A stretch of DNA of 64,000 bases from Chelonoidis abingdonii. Its lineage: Eukaryota > Chordata > Testudines > Testudinidae. Each line of letters starts with the position of its first letter. Positions within the stretch are counted from its first letter, which is position 1. Location: the NCBI RefSeq assembly GCF_003597395.2, contig NC_133790.1:26390017-26454016 (forward strand). The letters are read 5' to 3'. The notes below the pieces were generated by a model that saw only the letters and a program-made list of their open reading frames with translations, did no database searches and had not been told where the DNA came from. A program made the translations under genes and the position numbers. Shown in pieces: positions 29,698 through 40,588 of the stretch.

Positions 29698-30821
29698 CTG
29701 CGATTTCTCTCCCACACTCCCCAGGCCTGCGGTGTGTCGTGCAAACGATGGATCCTTCTCCAATGCAGCCAAAGCAGAGTTAAGCACCCCCAAAGTGCAT
29801 TGTGGGATGCTCTTGTCTTCCTCGCCCGCCCCCCAGCCCTCCCCCGCCCTCTCTCTGGAGCTGTGTGTTTGAAATGATATCTATTTCTCTTTGTGACAGC
29901 GCAACCTGACTGCTGCCTTGACGTTCTCCCGAGCTGACATCCCGACCAGTATGACACTGATGCCGTTGGGCAGAAATCAGAGCCGGTTTGCTACATGCCT
30001 ATGTGCAGCCACGGCGCCTGTAGCGCCGACGAGAGCCCCCAGTGCCCTGTTGGGGAAATGGAGCGAGCACGTGGGCCCGGGATGAATTCCGGGAGAGAGC
30101 AGGCAACAGCCAGCATGATCCTGCGCTACCCATTTTTGGTTTTAAATGTTCCTATAGGTGTCTTTTTTCCTCCCCTTGCCTGTACGAGGGTTTATTTCCC
30201 GTTTCTCCCCCTTGTCGCGGTGTCCTTGGGGAGCTGTGCTTTTGTGAGCTGGAAAAGGAGCGTGCAGGCATGTGATCAGGCCTTATTAGTGTCGGGAGAG
30301 AACCAATTATTCCTGGCTTCTGGGACCATTACCTGTCATTTGGCTTTATTAAGTCCATGATGGGAGAGTTTAAAATTAAAGGCTTCGTAAATTGGATTCC
30401 AGCTCAAAAGGGAGGCAAGGACTTGGAGGTTAGTGCCGAGCCGGTGAAGGGGGAATTGGAAATGGCACCAGATTTGGGTGTTTATCTTAGCATAGGAGGA
30501 TCCTTTGCAAAAGGATAGGGGCTGGAATGGCCTTGGGGTGGAGAGACCTCTCTGGCTGTGTTAATGCTGCAGTAGAGTCGCTGCAGAGTGTTTGCAAGGC
30601 TAGAAGAATACCGTGCCATCGCAAGCCAGGTGATGCACTGCTTGGAGAGGAAGAGCAATCTCGCGGTTGAGGGCGGCTGAAGATCTGTGTTTCAGATCCT
30701 GTCTGTGCTGCAGAGTGCTTGAATGACGTCAGGAAATCAGCTAGCTCACTGTGGTTCATTTCCCTAGCTACAGAAAGGAGACGTTGCTTTATTTTCTCTC
30801 ATCCATCGTTTGCCTTGTCAG
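29698..30821. other. Low-copy DNA; 30110-30420 candidate conserved noncoding
   Basis: No repeats were recognised. The part at 30110-30420 is complex and repeat-free, with GATCAGGCCTTATTAGTGTC, GAACCAATTATTCCTGGC, CATTTGGCTTTATTAAGTCC and GTTTAAAATTAAAGGC. It may be a regulatory element, judged by texture only. 29820-29860 is C-rich. Confidence 0.25.
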
Positions 30822-30905
30822 TTTAGACTGCAAGTGTCTGGGGGCGGGCACTGCCTCTTTTCATGTTTGTACAGCTCCGAACACAATGAGATCCCTCTCT
30901 GCTAG
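30822..30905. mobile_element. Old dispersed repeat relic (TGTACAGCACCTAGCACAATG class)
   Basis: GACTGCAAGTGTCTGGGGGC, TTTGTACAGCTCCGAACACA and AATGAGATCC fit the repeat often seen with MIR/L2 tails (usual form: TTAGATTGTAAGCTCTTTGGGG...TGTACAGCACCTAGCACAATGGGG). A related copy lies at 37205-37282. Confidence 0.65.
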
Positions 30906-31207
30906 GCCCGCTAAGCATGACTGCAAGATAAGTAATTCAATAATCCCATGCCATAAAACAAGCAGGTCAAATTAGGTGAGCCGGCTGGCTGATGAGCAGA
31001 GGTTCTCTTCAAGGGTCTGCAGCATTAATTCACTGATTCTGAGGTCTGTCCTTGAATTAACTTTATAAACACGCTTTAGGATGAACTGTCTCAAGTGCGG
31101 ATAGCTCATTAGGGAAATATCTGGGACCAGTCGAGACAAAGGGCTGCAGTCACGTTCGTTTCCTCAGCCGAATAAAAAGCTTACGTTGACATTACTCTGA
31201 TTGGAAG
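30906..31207. other. Repeat-free block, candidate conserved noncoding DNA
   Basis: It contains GCAGCATTAATTCACTGATT, TGAATTAACTTTATAAACAC and CATTAGGGAAATATCTGGG with no repeat signature. Its character as conserved noncoding DNA is only suggested by composition. Confidence 0.22.
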
Positions 31208-31308
31208 CATCATGGTCTAGTAGTTAGGGCACAGGACTGGGAGGCAGGACTCCTGGGTTTCATGCCCAGATCTGCCACTGATTTGCTGTGACACTGGGCA
31301 AGTCTCGA
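31208..31308 (+). mobile_element. MIR-type SINE, 5' and core part
   Basis: TGGTCTAGTAGTTAGGGCAC, AGGCAGGACTCCTGGGTTTC, TCTGCCACTGATTTGCTGTG and ACACTGGGCAAGTC match MIR from its tRNA head to the core. The next motif is displaced to 31577 by about 260 bp of unrelated DNA. Confidence 0.9.
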
Positions 31309-31571
31309 GGGGGGGAGGCATAATTTCAAAGCCCCCTTTTGTAATTGGTGCATATTGTGCCCTTGCTTTTTTATAACCCAGATTCAATGCTGGCACCAAG
31401 CTTGGTATTTAGATGGCTAAATACTTAACTGGAGGTGAAAGCAAAGTGCAGAGCTCCCAAATGGCAAGATTCGCCCCTGCAATTAATTGTGGTTACAAAA
31501 ATGAGGGGGCAGCTTCTGCAGGTAAAATTTGCAATGCCCATACGGAGACCGCTGTATGAAAATCAGGCCCT
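31309..31571. mobile_element. Insert splitting a MIR, probably a MITE
   Basis: The sequence between the two MIR parts starts with GGAGGCATAATTTCAAAGCC and ends with ATGAAAATCAGGCCCTGG, whose reverse complement is CCAGGGCCTGATTTTCAT. The ends are only weakly inverted-repeat-like. Boundaries rest on the MIR break, not on target duplications. Confidence 0.4.
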
Positions 31572-31606
31572 GGACTGCTCTGTGCCTCAGTTTCCCCATT
31601 GAAATT
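31572..31606 (+). mobile_element. MIR-type SINE, 3' continuation
   Basis: GCTCTGTGCCTCAGTTTCCC then CATTGAAATT continues the MIR at 31208-31308 after the insert. Confidence 0.75.
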
Positions 31607-32450
31607 CTTTGCTTTTCCACTGCTCTGCCTTGTGCCTCTCACCCAATGCAAACTGGAATAGGTTCAGCACTGAGCTGAACAACTTTGCCCTAGGTGAATT
31701 CAGGACTAGTGGTAGTGCAATGGGAAAGGCAAAACAGGCTGAGCGTTCCCCTCAGGCCACTCCTTTCTCTAGTGGGCGGTGGTAGCAATTGATGAGGTCG
31801 GTGAATGTGCCCCCTTCCCTGCAAGAATCAAGCTCCTGCCTTGCTATGGATTTACAAGGCTGATTGTTGCTTTTTCAGTGGGGTGTCTTGGATTTTTCCA
31901 TGGGAAAATCCATAGGAAAGAGGTGGGAGGAAATGAAGAATTCTCAGGACAGAACCCACAGGAAGGAGTCAAGGTTGGTGGGAAACCTCATGGAATTCCC
32001 TCCAAGTTCTTCCATCTGTTGGGTGCAGGCAGGGTGGGGAAGCAGAGGGGACTGACCCCAAATACACAGCTCCCCTACGACTCCACACTCGATACGGATT
32101 ATCCTGCAGTGACATCAGCATCACCCTGCTGTAAATAGCCCATTCAAGGGGGTTCGGTGGCAGAGATGAGAGATTGCAGGAGAGTTAATGCACCCTCTGG
32201 CTTCATTATCAGATGGATCCCTCACTGTTTGCTAGGAGAGCGCATACCTCTGCTGTCGAGCCTTGACTTGCCCGCACGGCACCCTGGGCCCCCAGGACAC
32301 TCTCTGCAGGTCCAGGGATGGGAATTCAGAGGCTACTGAACCCCGTCACTCTTTATCAGTGGGATGGGGAGATCAATGCCTGGAGGAAGGGTCCCCTCTA
32401 CATATGGATCCAGGTGGGTGATCCATCCCTTTACCTTACAATTAGGGTTT
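31607..32450. other. Low-copy DNA, nothing recognised
   Basis: Open frames of up to 119 codons (31779-32138) have no domain or splice context. No repeat ends were seen. Confidence 0.3.
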
Positions 32451-32571
32451 GATCCCATGAAGTGCTGAGTGCCTCCTGGAAGGGGCTGAAGGTCCTCAGC
32501 TCTCGCTGACTTCGCTGAGAGTTCTGGGTGCTCAGTACTTCTCGGGAGCCCTTTTGTGGGATCAAGTCATT
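32451..32571. mobile_element. Palindromic MITE, GATCCYRYGARGTGCTGAG class
   Basis: The left arm GATCCCATGAAGTGCTGAGT pairs with the right arm, whose reverse complement holds TTGATCCCACAAAAGGGCTC and AAGTACTGAGCACCCAGA. The centre (CTCTCGCTGACTTCGCTGAG) corresponds to the CCATTGACTTCAATGG centre of the class. Confidence 0.6.
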
Positions 32572-32819
32572 AGTAAAAGGGAGGTGCTGCTGCTCTCACT
32601 GCACAGAAGTCTGTGCTTTAGGAGGTGGGGGGCTTGAGCTTTTCTCCCTGACACTGTGTTCTGAGGTTAGCTGACAGCCAGGCTGCCCGCATTTATGCGG
32701 GTGCAAATCATTCATGTCTGCTTGTGTTAATACCTAACAAACCAGGAATTAATGAATATGCTTTAATTTCTGTCTTGCCGTGTCCAGGAGCTTAACTATA
32801 AGGACATTTGTCACAGCTA
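32572..32819. other. Repeat-free block, candidate conserved noncoding DNA
   Basis: GCATTTATGCGGGTGCAAAT and GGAATTAATGAATATGCTTT, with TTAATTTCTGTCTTGCCG, form a compact AT-core cluster between repeats. It could be an enhancer-like element; no coding signal. Confidence 0.25.
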
Positions 32820-32912
32820 CATCGGAATTGCCAAACTACAACAAACCAGTGGTCCATCTAGTTTCCGACCTGTGGACATTTCAAAAGAAGTAATGGAAAA
32901 TCCCTTATAGCG
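32820..32912 (-). mobile_element. CR1-subfamily 3'-end fragment, diverged
   Basis: GGAATTGCCAAACTACAACA and AGTGGTCCATCTAGTTTCCG resemble antisense of the CR1 tail at 40376-40588 (there GGGCTAGATGGACCTTTGG). It is short and degraded. Confidence 0.6.
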
Positions 32913-32959
32913 TACAAAGTTATATGTTATTACTGCTTCTGTTACCTTAGCGATTGGGA

Positions 32960-33185
32960 AAACCGAACTGAGATAGGGGTCCCACTGTGGTAGGTGCTGT
33001 ACGAACAGAGAGTGAGAGGCAGTCCCTGCCCCAAAGAACTTCCAATCTAAACAGACAATAGGTGGGAAACTGAGGCACAGAGATTAAACAACTTGTCCAA
33101 AGTCACACACTGAGTCTGCAGCAGCACATTGAATCCAAAGCCCTGGGGAAGATGGTATCTTAACCCCAAGACTATCCTTCCTCTC
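32960..33185 (-). mobile_element. MIR-related SINE, antisense
   Basis: ACTGAGATAGGGGTCCCACT, GTAGGTGCTGTACGAACAGA, CAGTCCCTGCCCCAAAGAAC, GGTGGGAAACTGAGGCACAG and CAACTTGTCCAAAGTCACAC follow the same order as the copy at 22830-23065. Confidence 0.88.
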
Positions 33186-33304
33186 TGCCACTCGGCATAT
33201 ATTTTTGTACCCTCAGCTAGGGGCTGTTAAGCATGGGGAACAATACCTCTGACACTACTCTATCCTAGCCTTGTGACGTAGTCCATCTATCAGCTACTTA
33301 GAGC

Positions 33305-33878
33305 AATGCCCCTCTGCCATACCGGACAGTCTCTGCACAAAGAATAAATGGACACAAATCAGACATCAAGAATCATAGCATTCAAAAACCAGTTGGAGAA
33401 CACTTCAACCTCCCTGGACACTCAATTACCGACCTAAAAGTGGCAATTCTTCAACAACAAAACTTCAGAAACTGACTCCAGAAACTGCAGAACTGGAATT
33501 AATTTGCAAACTGGACACCATTAAATTAGGCTTGAATAAGGACTGAGAGTGGTTGCCTCATTACACAAACTAAAAACTAATTCCCCATGCTAATTTTCCC
33601 CCTACTGTTCACACCTTCTTGTCAGCTGCTTGAAATGGGCCATCCTGATTATCATTACAAAAGTTTTTTTTCCCTCCTGCTGATAATAGCCCACCTTAAT
33701 TGATTAGTCTTGTTAGAGTTGGTATGGCAACACCCATTTTTTCATGTTCTCTGTGTATATCTTTCTACTGCATTTTCCACTCCATGCATCTGATGAAGTG
33801 GGCTTTAGCCCGTGAAAGTTTATACCCAAATAAATTTGTTAATCTCTAAGGTGCCACAAGTACTCCTCATTCTTTCTC
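33305..33878 (+). mobile_element. Penelope-like retroelement, 5'-truncated 3' end
   Basis: The block joins the end of a GIY-YIG-type coding region to a 3' UTR ending ATCTGATGAAGTGGGCTTTA, CCGTGAAAGTTTATACCC, AAATAAATTTGTTAATCTC and AAGGTGCCACAAGTACTCC. That tail is very common in turtle genomes. The 5' end is lost near 33305. The element is dead. Penelope-like elements carry a C-terminal GIY-YIG endonuclease, which the translated part supports. Confidence 0.85.
33323..33546 (+). pseudogene. Penelope-like ORF, GIY-YIG endonuclease C-terminal part, broken
   Basis: The first frame (33323-33472) reads an INGHKSDI block, PVGEHFNLPGHS and ITDLKVAIL, then stops at TGA 33473-33475. The expected continuation AELELICKLDTIKLGLNKD appears in another frame from 33487, ending at TGA 33544-33546, so at least one frameshift separates them. 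The catalytic N-terminal half of the domain is missing or reduced to a short out-of-frame piece near 33305. In a live element the domain nicks the target for reverse transcription. Confidence 0.82.
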
Positions 33879-35655
33879 CTTAAAGGTGACTCACATCATT
33901 CTCACATTTGCGACTATGGGAGTTGACCTCAGGTCTTTCAGAAAATAAGCCTGGGAGACTGCATCAGAAGTAAAAACCTTCCCAGCAGCACTGGAAGAGC
34001 AAATACACTAAGGAACAATTTTAAAATTCCTCCTTGTTGGCATGGTGGCCACCCACCAGTAGCAAAGCAGCAGGGCTAGATCCTGTGTTGTGGGCAGCTG
34101 CTCTGTGCTGAGCCACTGGCTAAAAGGGGTCTCAAGTCTGGGATCTGGCACAGGAAGATCACCTGGGAGTGTCATCTCACAGAGGTGGTGGGACAGCAGC
34201 CTTCCTCCACCAACCACCCTCCCCACTGCTGTTCAAGGAGATGCGGCCAGGAGAAAGGGTGCATGTTCACAGCTTCCTTGTGCCTTGCTGTCTACCAGTC
34301 CCCTGGAGTCTTTGGTAACTAGTGTAACTTAAACTGCTTTCACTTCTGTGGGGGCACTGGCCCAGCACACAGCCAGGCCGGGATCAGAGGAGCACAAAGA
34401 TGATCCTTAGAACCCCTAATGCTCCACCCCTCCACTGTGCATTCCTCAGCCTGTCTTGTGATATCTGGATACCCCATAAAAACCCCTTTGAGGTGTTCAG
34501 CAAATCCTGAGTCACATGGCTTCTTGGCATATTTATATCTATTCCAGGCTGGGATGAGACAATAACCATGCTTTCACACCTGGAATTTCACGACACATTG
34601 GAATCTCCAAACAAATAGTGCTATTAATTATAAGACATTGCTTTGATGAATGATGCCCCAGAGACAACATCTTGTTTTCCCCAAGGGAGACAACTGGGGT
34701 GGTGGGGTTGTCTTGAGTGTTGCATGATGCAGGGGAAGTCCTGGGTGTTGCATGATCAAGAGGGTGTTGTTCCTCTTTTCTAGTGTGCTGGACAGTTAAT
34801 GTCAAGTCAAAGCCGCATCTGGGTTACGTCATCTGGTGAAGGGGCTGTCTCGTCATGGGTCAGTTTATCTTACCAGAAACAAATTCAGCTCTTGATTTCC
34901 AAGGCTCTTTGATTATGTTATACTCATGTTACAGGTCATATGCTGTAAAGCCTTCAATGGCGACAGATCTGCCTACCTTAGAGATCACCTCTCCTCATGC
35001 CATATTGCCCCAGCTGCAGGAAATGGAGGCACTGGAGCTGGGGAGAACCCCCTCATTATAAGAGAGAGATGGGCTGCCAACAGGACATTCACAAGGAAGG
35101 CTTTGGGACTCTAGAATCTCAGTTCAAAATAGACCAAACATGATCGTCTGCTGAAAAAGCCATTGACTTGTCTTCCCCCTGAACCCTGTCATGTTCCTGG
35201 GATGGCTAAAATGGCTCTTTTCCAGCCTTGATTTCGTTGGCTGATTTGTAGATAGCATGTCTTGCTTCTGGGTGATCAGCAGTTGTGACTATAAGTCTAA
35301 ATACTAGAGCTTTTTGTACAGGTGTCATTTATTGCTATGCCAAGTTAATTAATTTAATCAGTTTGGGAAGATCTCCCCTTTCACGGAGGGGCTTTTGAAT
35401 TATGGTAGACTCATAATGCTGCCCTAGAAAACAGCTTTCGTTTGTAACATTGTGTGTGTCTAAGTGGAGGGAACCATGGATAGATGCCTGTAGCATGCAA
35501 GGAAGGTATATAGTTGGGAGGACAAAGGGTCAGGAGCACAGGAGGAGAGGCTGGAAGCAGACAGAAGACAACATGCTTTCAGGATCAGTCACTAGGGAGG
35601 AGGAGAGGACAGGGCTGGGGATCAAGGAGGAGAGGTAGAATGTGGAAGGTCACGC
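33879..35655. other. Low-copy DNA, nothing firm recognised
   Basis: No repeat ends or coding modules were seen. 34500-34700 is AT-rich. Open frames of up to 88 codons appear random. Confidence 0.3.
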
Positions 35656-35935
35656 TGGATTTTGTCAATTTTGCGTGTATGTGTGCACGCATGCACACGT
35701 GGTGGGGGTTCTATATATTTGTACAAGATGTCTCTATGCATGTGACATGTACAGCGTGTCTTTGACTTGTCAGAATATGATGTGTATGTGTCTCCATGTG
35801 TGCGCAGCATGCTGGCAAGCATAAGACATGTAGACTGAATGTGGCTGACGTGCATGTGGCAGGTGTGATTCTGGATGTACAGTATTTCTACACGCATGTG
35901 GCATTGGTGAAGTATGTTTGCACATGTTGCAGGCC
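35656..35935. repeat. Degenerate GTG/CATG-rich block
   Basis: GTGTATGTGTGCACGCATGC, CATGTGACATGTACAG and TGTGTATGTGTCTCCATGTG typify the block. It resembles those at 4660-5545, 8940-9175 and 43480-43880 and is presumably a decayed alternating purine-pyrimidine repeat. Confidence 0.5.
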
Positions 35936-36659
35936 TGCTTTCGCAAGCTTTTTGTAGGCTTGTTCAGACAGCATCGCTGGCTTTTGCTAATGCCTCCCAA
36001 ACCAAAGGGAGCACTTCCTGCTGAAAAATACAAAGCGGAACGTGAACTGAAAAATGCATTTTCCAAACTGACTAGGAAGCAGAGAAAAACCCAAAGCTGA
36101 CCCCACTCCCCCACCTCATTATCTCTGCTGAGCGTGTTCACTCCTTATGTCAGCACAGACCCATTGAGACATCTGGATGGGTTCATGTAAGTTCATGGAT
36201 TTCAGATCACTTTGCGTGGAAAAACCTACCATGCACTGCTCATCTCAGTGATAGGCACCTCCTGCCTGCATGTGCAAAATAGGGGGGGATGTTCTGGTTC
36301 TGATCCAATATGCAACATTCTTGCACTGAGTTCGATTGACTTAGCCCTCCAGATCAGACGGCTTTTTGCTTTTGGTGCAAAAGAAAACAATATAGGCCTC
36401 TGAGGGTCAGTTATTCACTAGCACAAGACAAGGCTTACCCTCATCTACACTAATTTTATGCATGTTTCATTCCAGTGGACCAGATGCTTGGGTGGTGTAA
36501 AATGACACAGCTACATCGAAGCCAATTTATGCCAGATGATATATCCCAAAGTCTTCACCTGAGTTACTCCTATTTTACACCAGTGCACAGGAGAAGACAG
36601 TCAGCCCCTAAATCCCTATTTTAGCAAAGAACTTCAGCACATATTTAGCTGAATCTGGG
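35936..36659. other. Low-copy DNA with a possible palindromic MITE
   Basis: 35936-36200 has a lysine-rich open frame (PPKPKGALPAEKYKAE) without a recognisable domain or convincing start. 36410-36605 has GGGTCAGTTATTCACTAGC and ACACCAGTGCACAGGAGAAG at its ends, weakly resembling the palindromic repeats that begin GGGCCAGATTCTCA. Confidence 0.3.
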
Positions 36660-36795
36660 CCTCGGGGCTTGCCCATACTTAAAAACACTGCAATTCAGCT
36701 GTAGTGCTTCAGTGAAACCACCACCTGTGCCAGTGAGAAGGGTTCTCCCATCCACATGGGTACTCTACCTCCCTGAGATGGCAGCTAGGTCGACA
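36660..36795. mobile_element. MITE relic (GGGCTTGYCYAYAC / GTCGACATGAGAATTC class)
   Basis: CGGGGCTTGCCCATACTTAA at the left and GCAGCTAGGTCGACATGAGA with ATTCTCCCATG at the right match the arms of a MITE family common in turtles. It is diverged, without visible target duplication. Confidence 0.5.
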
Positions 36796-37204
36796 TGAGA
36801 ATTCTCCCATGAATAATGGTGATCAAGCAAAGGTTATAAATAGACCCGGGCAATTAATTCATCACAAACACTTTATTTAGTGCATTTCGCTTTCACTTTT
36901 TGTGTGAATTCCCTGTGAGCTGATCGCTATGTCTTGCTTTATTTATAATTATTCCTCGGGTGTTGCCAGCGATTAGTTGTTGCTCTGTAGAAAGTCAGTA
37001 GCTTTGTCCAGAAATGGATTGCAGGAATCCTCATCCCCTGTATGGATCAGCACTATGCCCAAATCTCTCAAAAAGAGGAACAAAGGAAATATTTAAAGGA
37101 TTTTCCGGAGGGACTCATTTAGGGAATTCATGCTCATATTCAGGTTGCATGATCCTGGCTGCATTATAGGATATGCGCAGTACATTCTTCATACCATGAG
37201 AGTC
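36796..37204. other. Low-copy DNA, nothing recognised
   Basis: AT-rich DNA with TTTATTTAGTGCATTTCGCT and TTTATTTATAATTATTCC, possibly part of an old dispersed repeat that I cannot name. Confidence 0.25.
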
Positions 37205-37303
37205 TCTCATTTTACGCTGTACAGTGCCTATCACAAAGTGGCCCCAGTTCTAGGTTGGGGCCTCTAGAGACTACGTTAAAGCAAATAAATAAATAAGTAA
37301 ATA
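37205..37303. mobile_element. Old dispersed repeat relic plus (AAAT)n
   Basis: CTGTACAGTGCCTATCACAA, AGTGGCCCCAGTTCTAGGTTGG and GGCCTCTAGAGACTACG match the same class as 30822-30905. It ends in an AAATAAATAAATAAGTAAATA tail at 37283-37303, as such repeats often do. Confidence 0.75.
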
Positions 37304-37376
37304 CAGCTCTAGTCCCTGTATAGTCTGTAGTCCTATGGCTGCAGAATTTGCTACAGAATCTAAGCTTTTTAAAAAG

Positions 37377-37410
37377 TATCTATCTATCTATCTGTCTGTC
37401 TATCTATCGT
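37377..37410 (+). repeat. (TATC)n microsatellite with TGTC variants
   Basis: About eight tetranucleotide units, TATCTATCTATCTGTCTGTC and so on. Confidence 0.95.
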
Positions 37411-38439
37411 CTGTATAAACCAGTACAATGTTATCTACTTAGTCTGCTTAAACAATAACACTGAGAGGTGAGGATTGCCCTGTTCATCATAATGGGGCTG
37501 TTAACTCTGAAACCTGAAGATGGCCATTTAGATTTAGGCATTAATTCTCATTTCTGATCGTTTTAGCAGAAATGCCCAACTAACGTGCTTATCTCAAACT
37601 TCAAACCACCTCTCTCCAGTTTGTGCCAGGAAGTCATGCATTGCCAATGTAAAAACCTGCAGCAGATTGAAAAGTGAAAATGTGGGACTGGCTTACAATA
37701 AGTGGAATTTAATGTCACTTGGAGTAACACAGAGGCTACTGCTCTGAGTATATTATTAACTTCCCTAGTTAATTCATTGTGAACTTCCACATTTTAATGT
37801 AAATGAAGCCACACCGAATTTCCAATCTGCCTCACCTGAGTGCCATACAATCTAGGAAATCTTGCCGCAGAATTTAAATCCTATTTGCTGTGAAGTACAA
37901 AAGGCTATGCACTAGCCGTACACCAGAAGAATCCATATTAGGTGTCCGAGAGGAATATGATACACTTCCTGGTGAGAGAATAAATCAATTAAAAGAACAA
38001 TCTTCCAGGGCACCACAAGGAGAAAAAAATGTCATGGAAAGTTAAGCTGTTCAAAAAAATAATGGAGCTGTCAGATTAATAGATTTGCAATGCACGTTTC
38101 TAAGAACAATGGAGCCCTCCTGAAGGAAGAGCTGGTAAAGGAGGCATTTGTTTTTGTTTAATGGAGTATGGTGGTTTCTATGAGATTTGTATTTGTGAAT
38201 TTCCACTGTACATAAAAAAAAAAAAAGATTGCTGTCTCGAAAAGCCTGTGAAAACTAGCTTGCTATAGAAATAAATGCAAATATTTTGCAAATAGGCTTT
38301 GAAGTTGTGAATCTTAAGTAAGTCTGCTGAGATGTAAATATGTGTCTGAGTAATACCAGCGGATTCCATTAAAACTGCTTGAAAACTTAAGATGAGCCCT
38401 TCCATTGACCTGTCTAATTAATGAAAATAACTTGGATAC
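37411..38439. other. Low-copy AT-rich DNA, nothing recognised
   Basis: No gene or clear repeat was seen. A run of about 13 A occurs near 38213-38226. Confidence 0.3.
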
Positions 38440-38720
38440 TGAAGTATGGACTTAGCCATTGAGTTCACCAACAAACTCAGATCTGGGCTGCGGCTCGATC
38501 CGGGCTGCATTCCTGCCAACAGCCGGCGTCTTTGTTTGACGAGCGGAGACCCTCCTCTTTCTCCCCATTCTTGTCATCTTCCCTTATATCTTGGCAAAAA
38601 GGAAAAGCTAAAAAGGAGGATTGCTGCTTTGATTTCTTTGCAGCGACATGCAGACCGAAGCAGCTCAGGGGAATCCTGCCACGCAGAGGTTAATGTGACC
38701 CACATATAATTGTGTGAAAA
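38440..38720. other. Repeat-free block, candidate conserved noncoding DNA
   Basis: An 87-codon frame (38446-38709) spans it, but it has no domain and no splice context. The mix of a GC-rich part (GGCTGCGGCTCGATCCGG) and AT parts is unlike the flanking repeats. It could be noncoding regulatory DNA or chance. Confidence 0.22.
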
Positions 38721-38839
38721 GATGCCACTCTGCGCCTTTGTCAAAGAGGCTTCTTGTTCCAGCCCTAGTTATCCAGTCCCCTAACCCCTTCAGCAAAGCA
38801 CAGTTTTCTTGCATTAAATCACCACTGCCCTCTTGCCAG

Positions 38840-39160
38840 CTGCTTAGTGCTTGCACATTATATGGAGGAGCTGTATGATATATATTAATATATTTTGAAA
38901 AAGTGACAGATTGTCTCGCAACATATGTGGGATCGCCTTGAAATGAACTACACGCATGTGATGGCCAAACTAACAAATCTCCTGTGTGAGGGTGGTTTGT
39001 ATTTTTCCTCCCTTCCATTAGAAATTGGAGACACTGGGCTGCTTGGGCTGCTCATGTCACTTCTCTCTGAAATATTCATGACGAGTCGAGGGCCTTGTTT
39101 CTTTGATACCTGCCATTTGTTTATGTGCTGCCGATGATAACTGTGGCTAAGTACATATGT
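38840..39160. other. Repeat-free block, candidate conserved noncoding DNA
   Basis: Complex sequence with TGATATATATTAATATATTT, GAACTACACGCATGTGATGG and CTCTGAAATATTCATGACG and no repeat signature. It is one of the more convincing candidates by texture but untested. Confidence 0.25.
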
Positions 39161-40375
39161 CAGTGACATGGCTGATAAGGAAATAGAGGACAAGGGCAGG
39201 GAGCTGGGGTGAAGGTGGGGATTGTGGAATAAGATGAGTTTATATACTCTGAGGGCATTTTAGGAGACTGCCATGCCTTCTCACTTACCCACTTTGTTTT
39301 TGTGACTAAAGTCTGTATTTGCTGATTCCCTTCCTGACTTGGAAATATGCTTGTTTGTTGCTGCTTTTCTTAAGGATAATCACTGGCTCACGATCTAATT
39401 AACTAATAATGAATTAGTCAGTAACCTTTGTATTTAGAAAAGAAGGAGCTGTGAACATGGGACAATCCACAAGGTTCCTCTTGGGTCAGGAACAGATGAG
39501 GAACCATCTGTTCCCGGTCCTTGAAAGAGATTTAGACAGATCAATTAGATGATGAGTGGGCTACAGGTGGGCTGGGTCGGGGGTGGAATGAGGTGGTGAT
39601 GATGATGAAGACAGAGCAGGAGGAAGAGGTACCGTAGAGCAGGTGGACAGGAAAGGGAGATGATGTACTACACATTCAAAGCATACTGGAAAGTTAAGCA
39701 TGCAAGTGTCGGTGATCTCAGGTGATTGCATTACTTGGAGAGATTCTAACTTGTGTAGTTCTAGGCACATTGTCACCCTAGGGTGGAGCACTCTTGCCTA
39801 CTAGTAGTTCAGAGATGGATAGGGAAATCACAAAATATATGGGGGGAAATGTATCCCTAGTCTAAGCCCATGGAAGTTCATTGCAAACCTATTGTCACAG
39901 GGAAGCGTGTAGCACAAAAAATTAAATAGATATGCACAGGAATAGATAGAGAGATGCCAGTAGAGTAACACCAGGGGCCAGTTTGGTCCCTCTTGACTGT
40001 GAATCTCTCCATTGGCTTTGGTGAGATTTGGATCAGGCACTATTTTAGTGGCATACAGAGAACACTTCCTGTGTGTGATAGAGGGTGTTTCTGAAAGTTA
40101 AATGGTGATAATAGATTCCCCTCCCCCTTGTTTGGGATCCAGGGAGTTTTGAGGGTTTAGTGTGTTGACGGAGCCACCCGTCCCACCCTGTGTGGAAGGG
40201 AGGGAGGACTGAAGGTTTGGGATATGGAAAACAACATCCCCTGTGGATTCTCCATCACTTGAAATCTTTTTAAGGGAGTTAAAAAAGTTTAGTGTGGCCT
40301 TCTCTTCAGAGTGTGGTTGTTAGATAAAATTGCATCTTTCTGTCTGTCTGTGGTTCTGTCTGTGGTTCTGTCTTT
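39161..40375. other. Low-copy DNA, nothing firm recognised
   Basis: Short (GATG) repeats lie near 39595-39608 and TCTG-type repeats at 40339-40372. No gene or clear mobile element was seen. Confidence 0.3.
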
Positions 40376-40588
40376 TTTTGTATGGCTATTAGCCAGGATG
40401 GGCAGGGATGGTGTCCCTAGCCTTTGTTTGCCAGAAGCTGGGAATGAGCGACAGGGAATTGATCACTTGACAATTACCTGTTCATTCCCTCTGAGGCACC
40501 TGGCATTGGTCACTGTCGGAAGACAGGATACTGGGCTAGATGGACCTTTGGTCTGACCCAGTGTGGCCTTTCTTATGTTCTTACGTAG
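40376..40588 (+). mobile_element. CR1-subfamily 3' end (TTCTTATG tail)
   Basis: TAGCCAGGATGGGCAGGGAT, GTCCCTAGCCTTTGTTTGCC, GAATTGATCACTTGACAATT and TACTGGGCTAGATGGACCTT lead to the terminal octamers TTCTTATG TTCTTACG. It is the 3' UTR only. Confidence 0.92.

Noticed and set aside
35918..36100. 60-codon lysine-rich frame ending KLTRKQRKTQS
   Set aside because: No recognised family and no flanking exons; interesting composition only.
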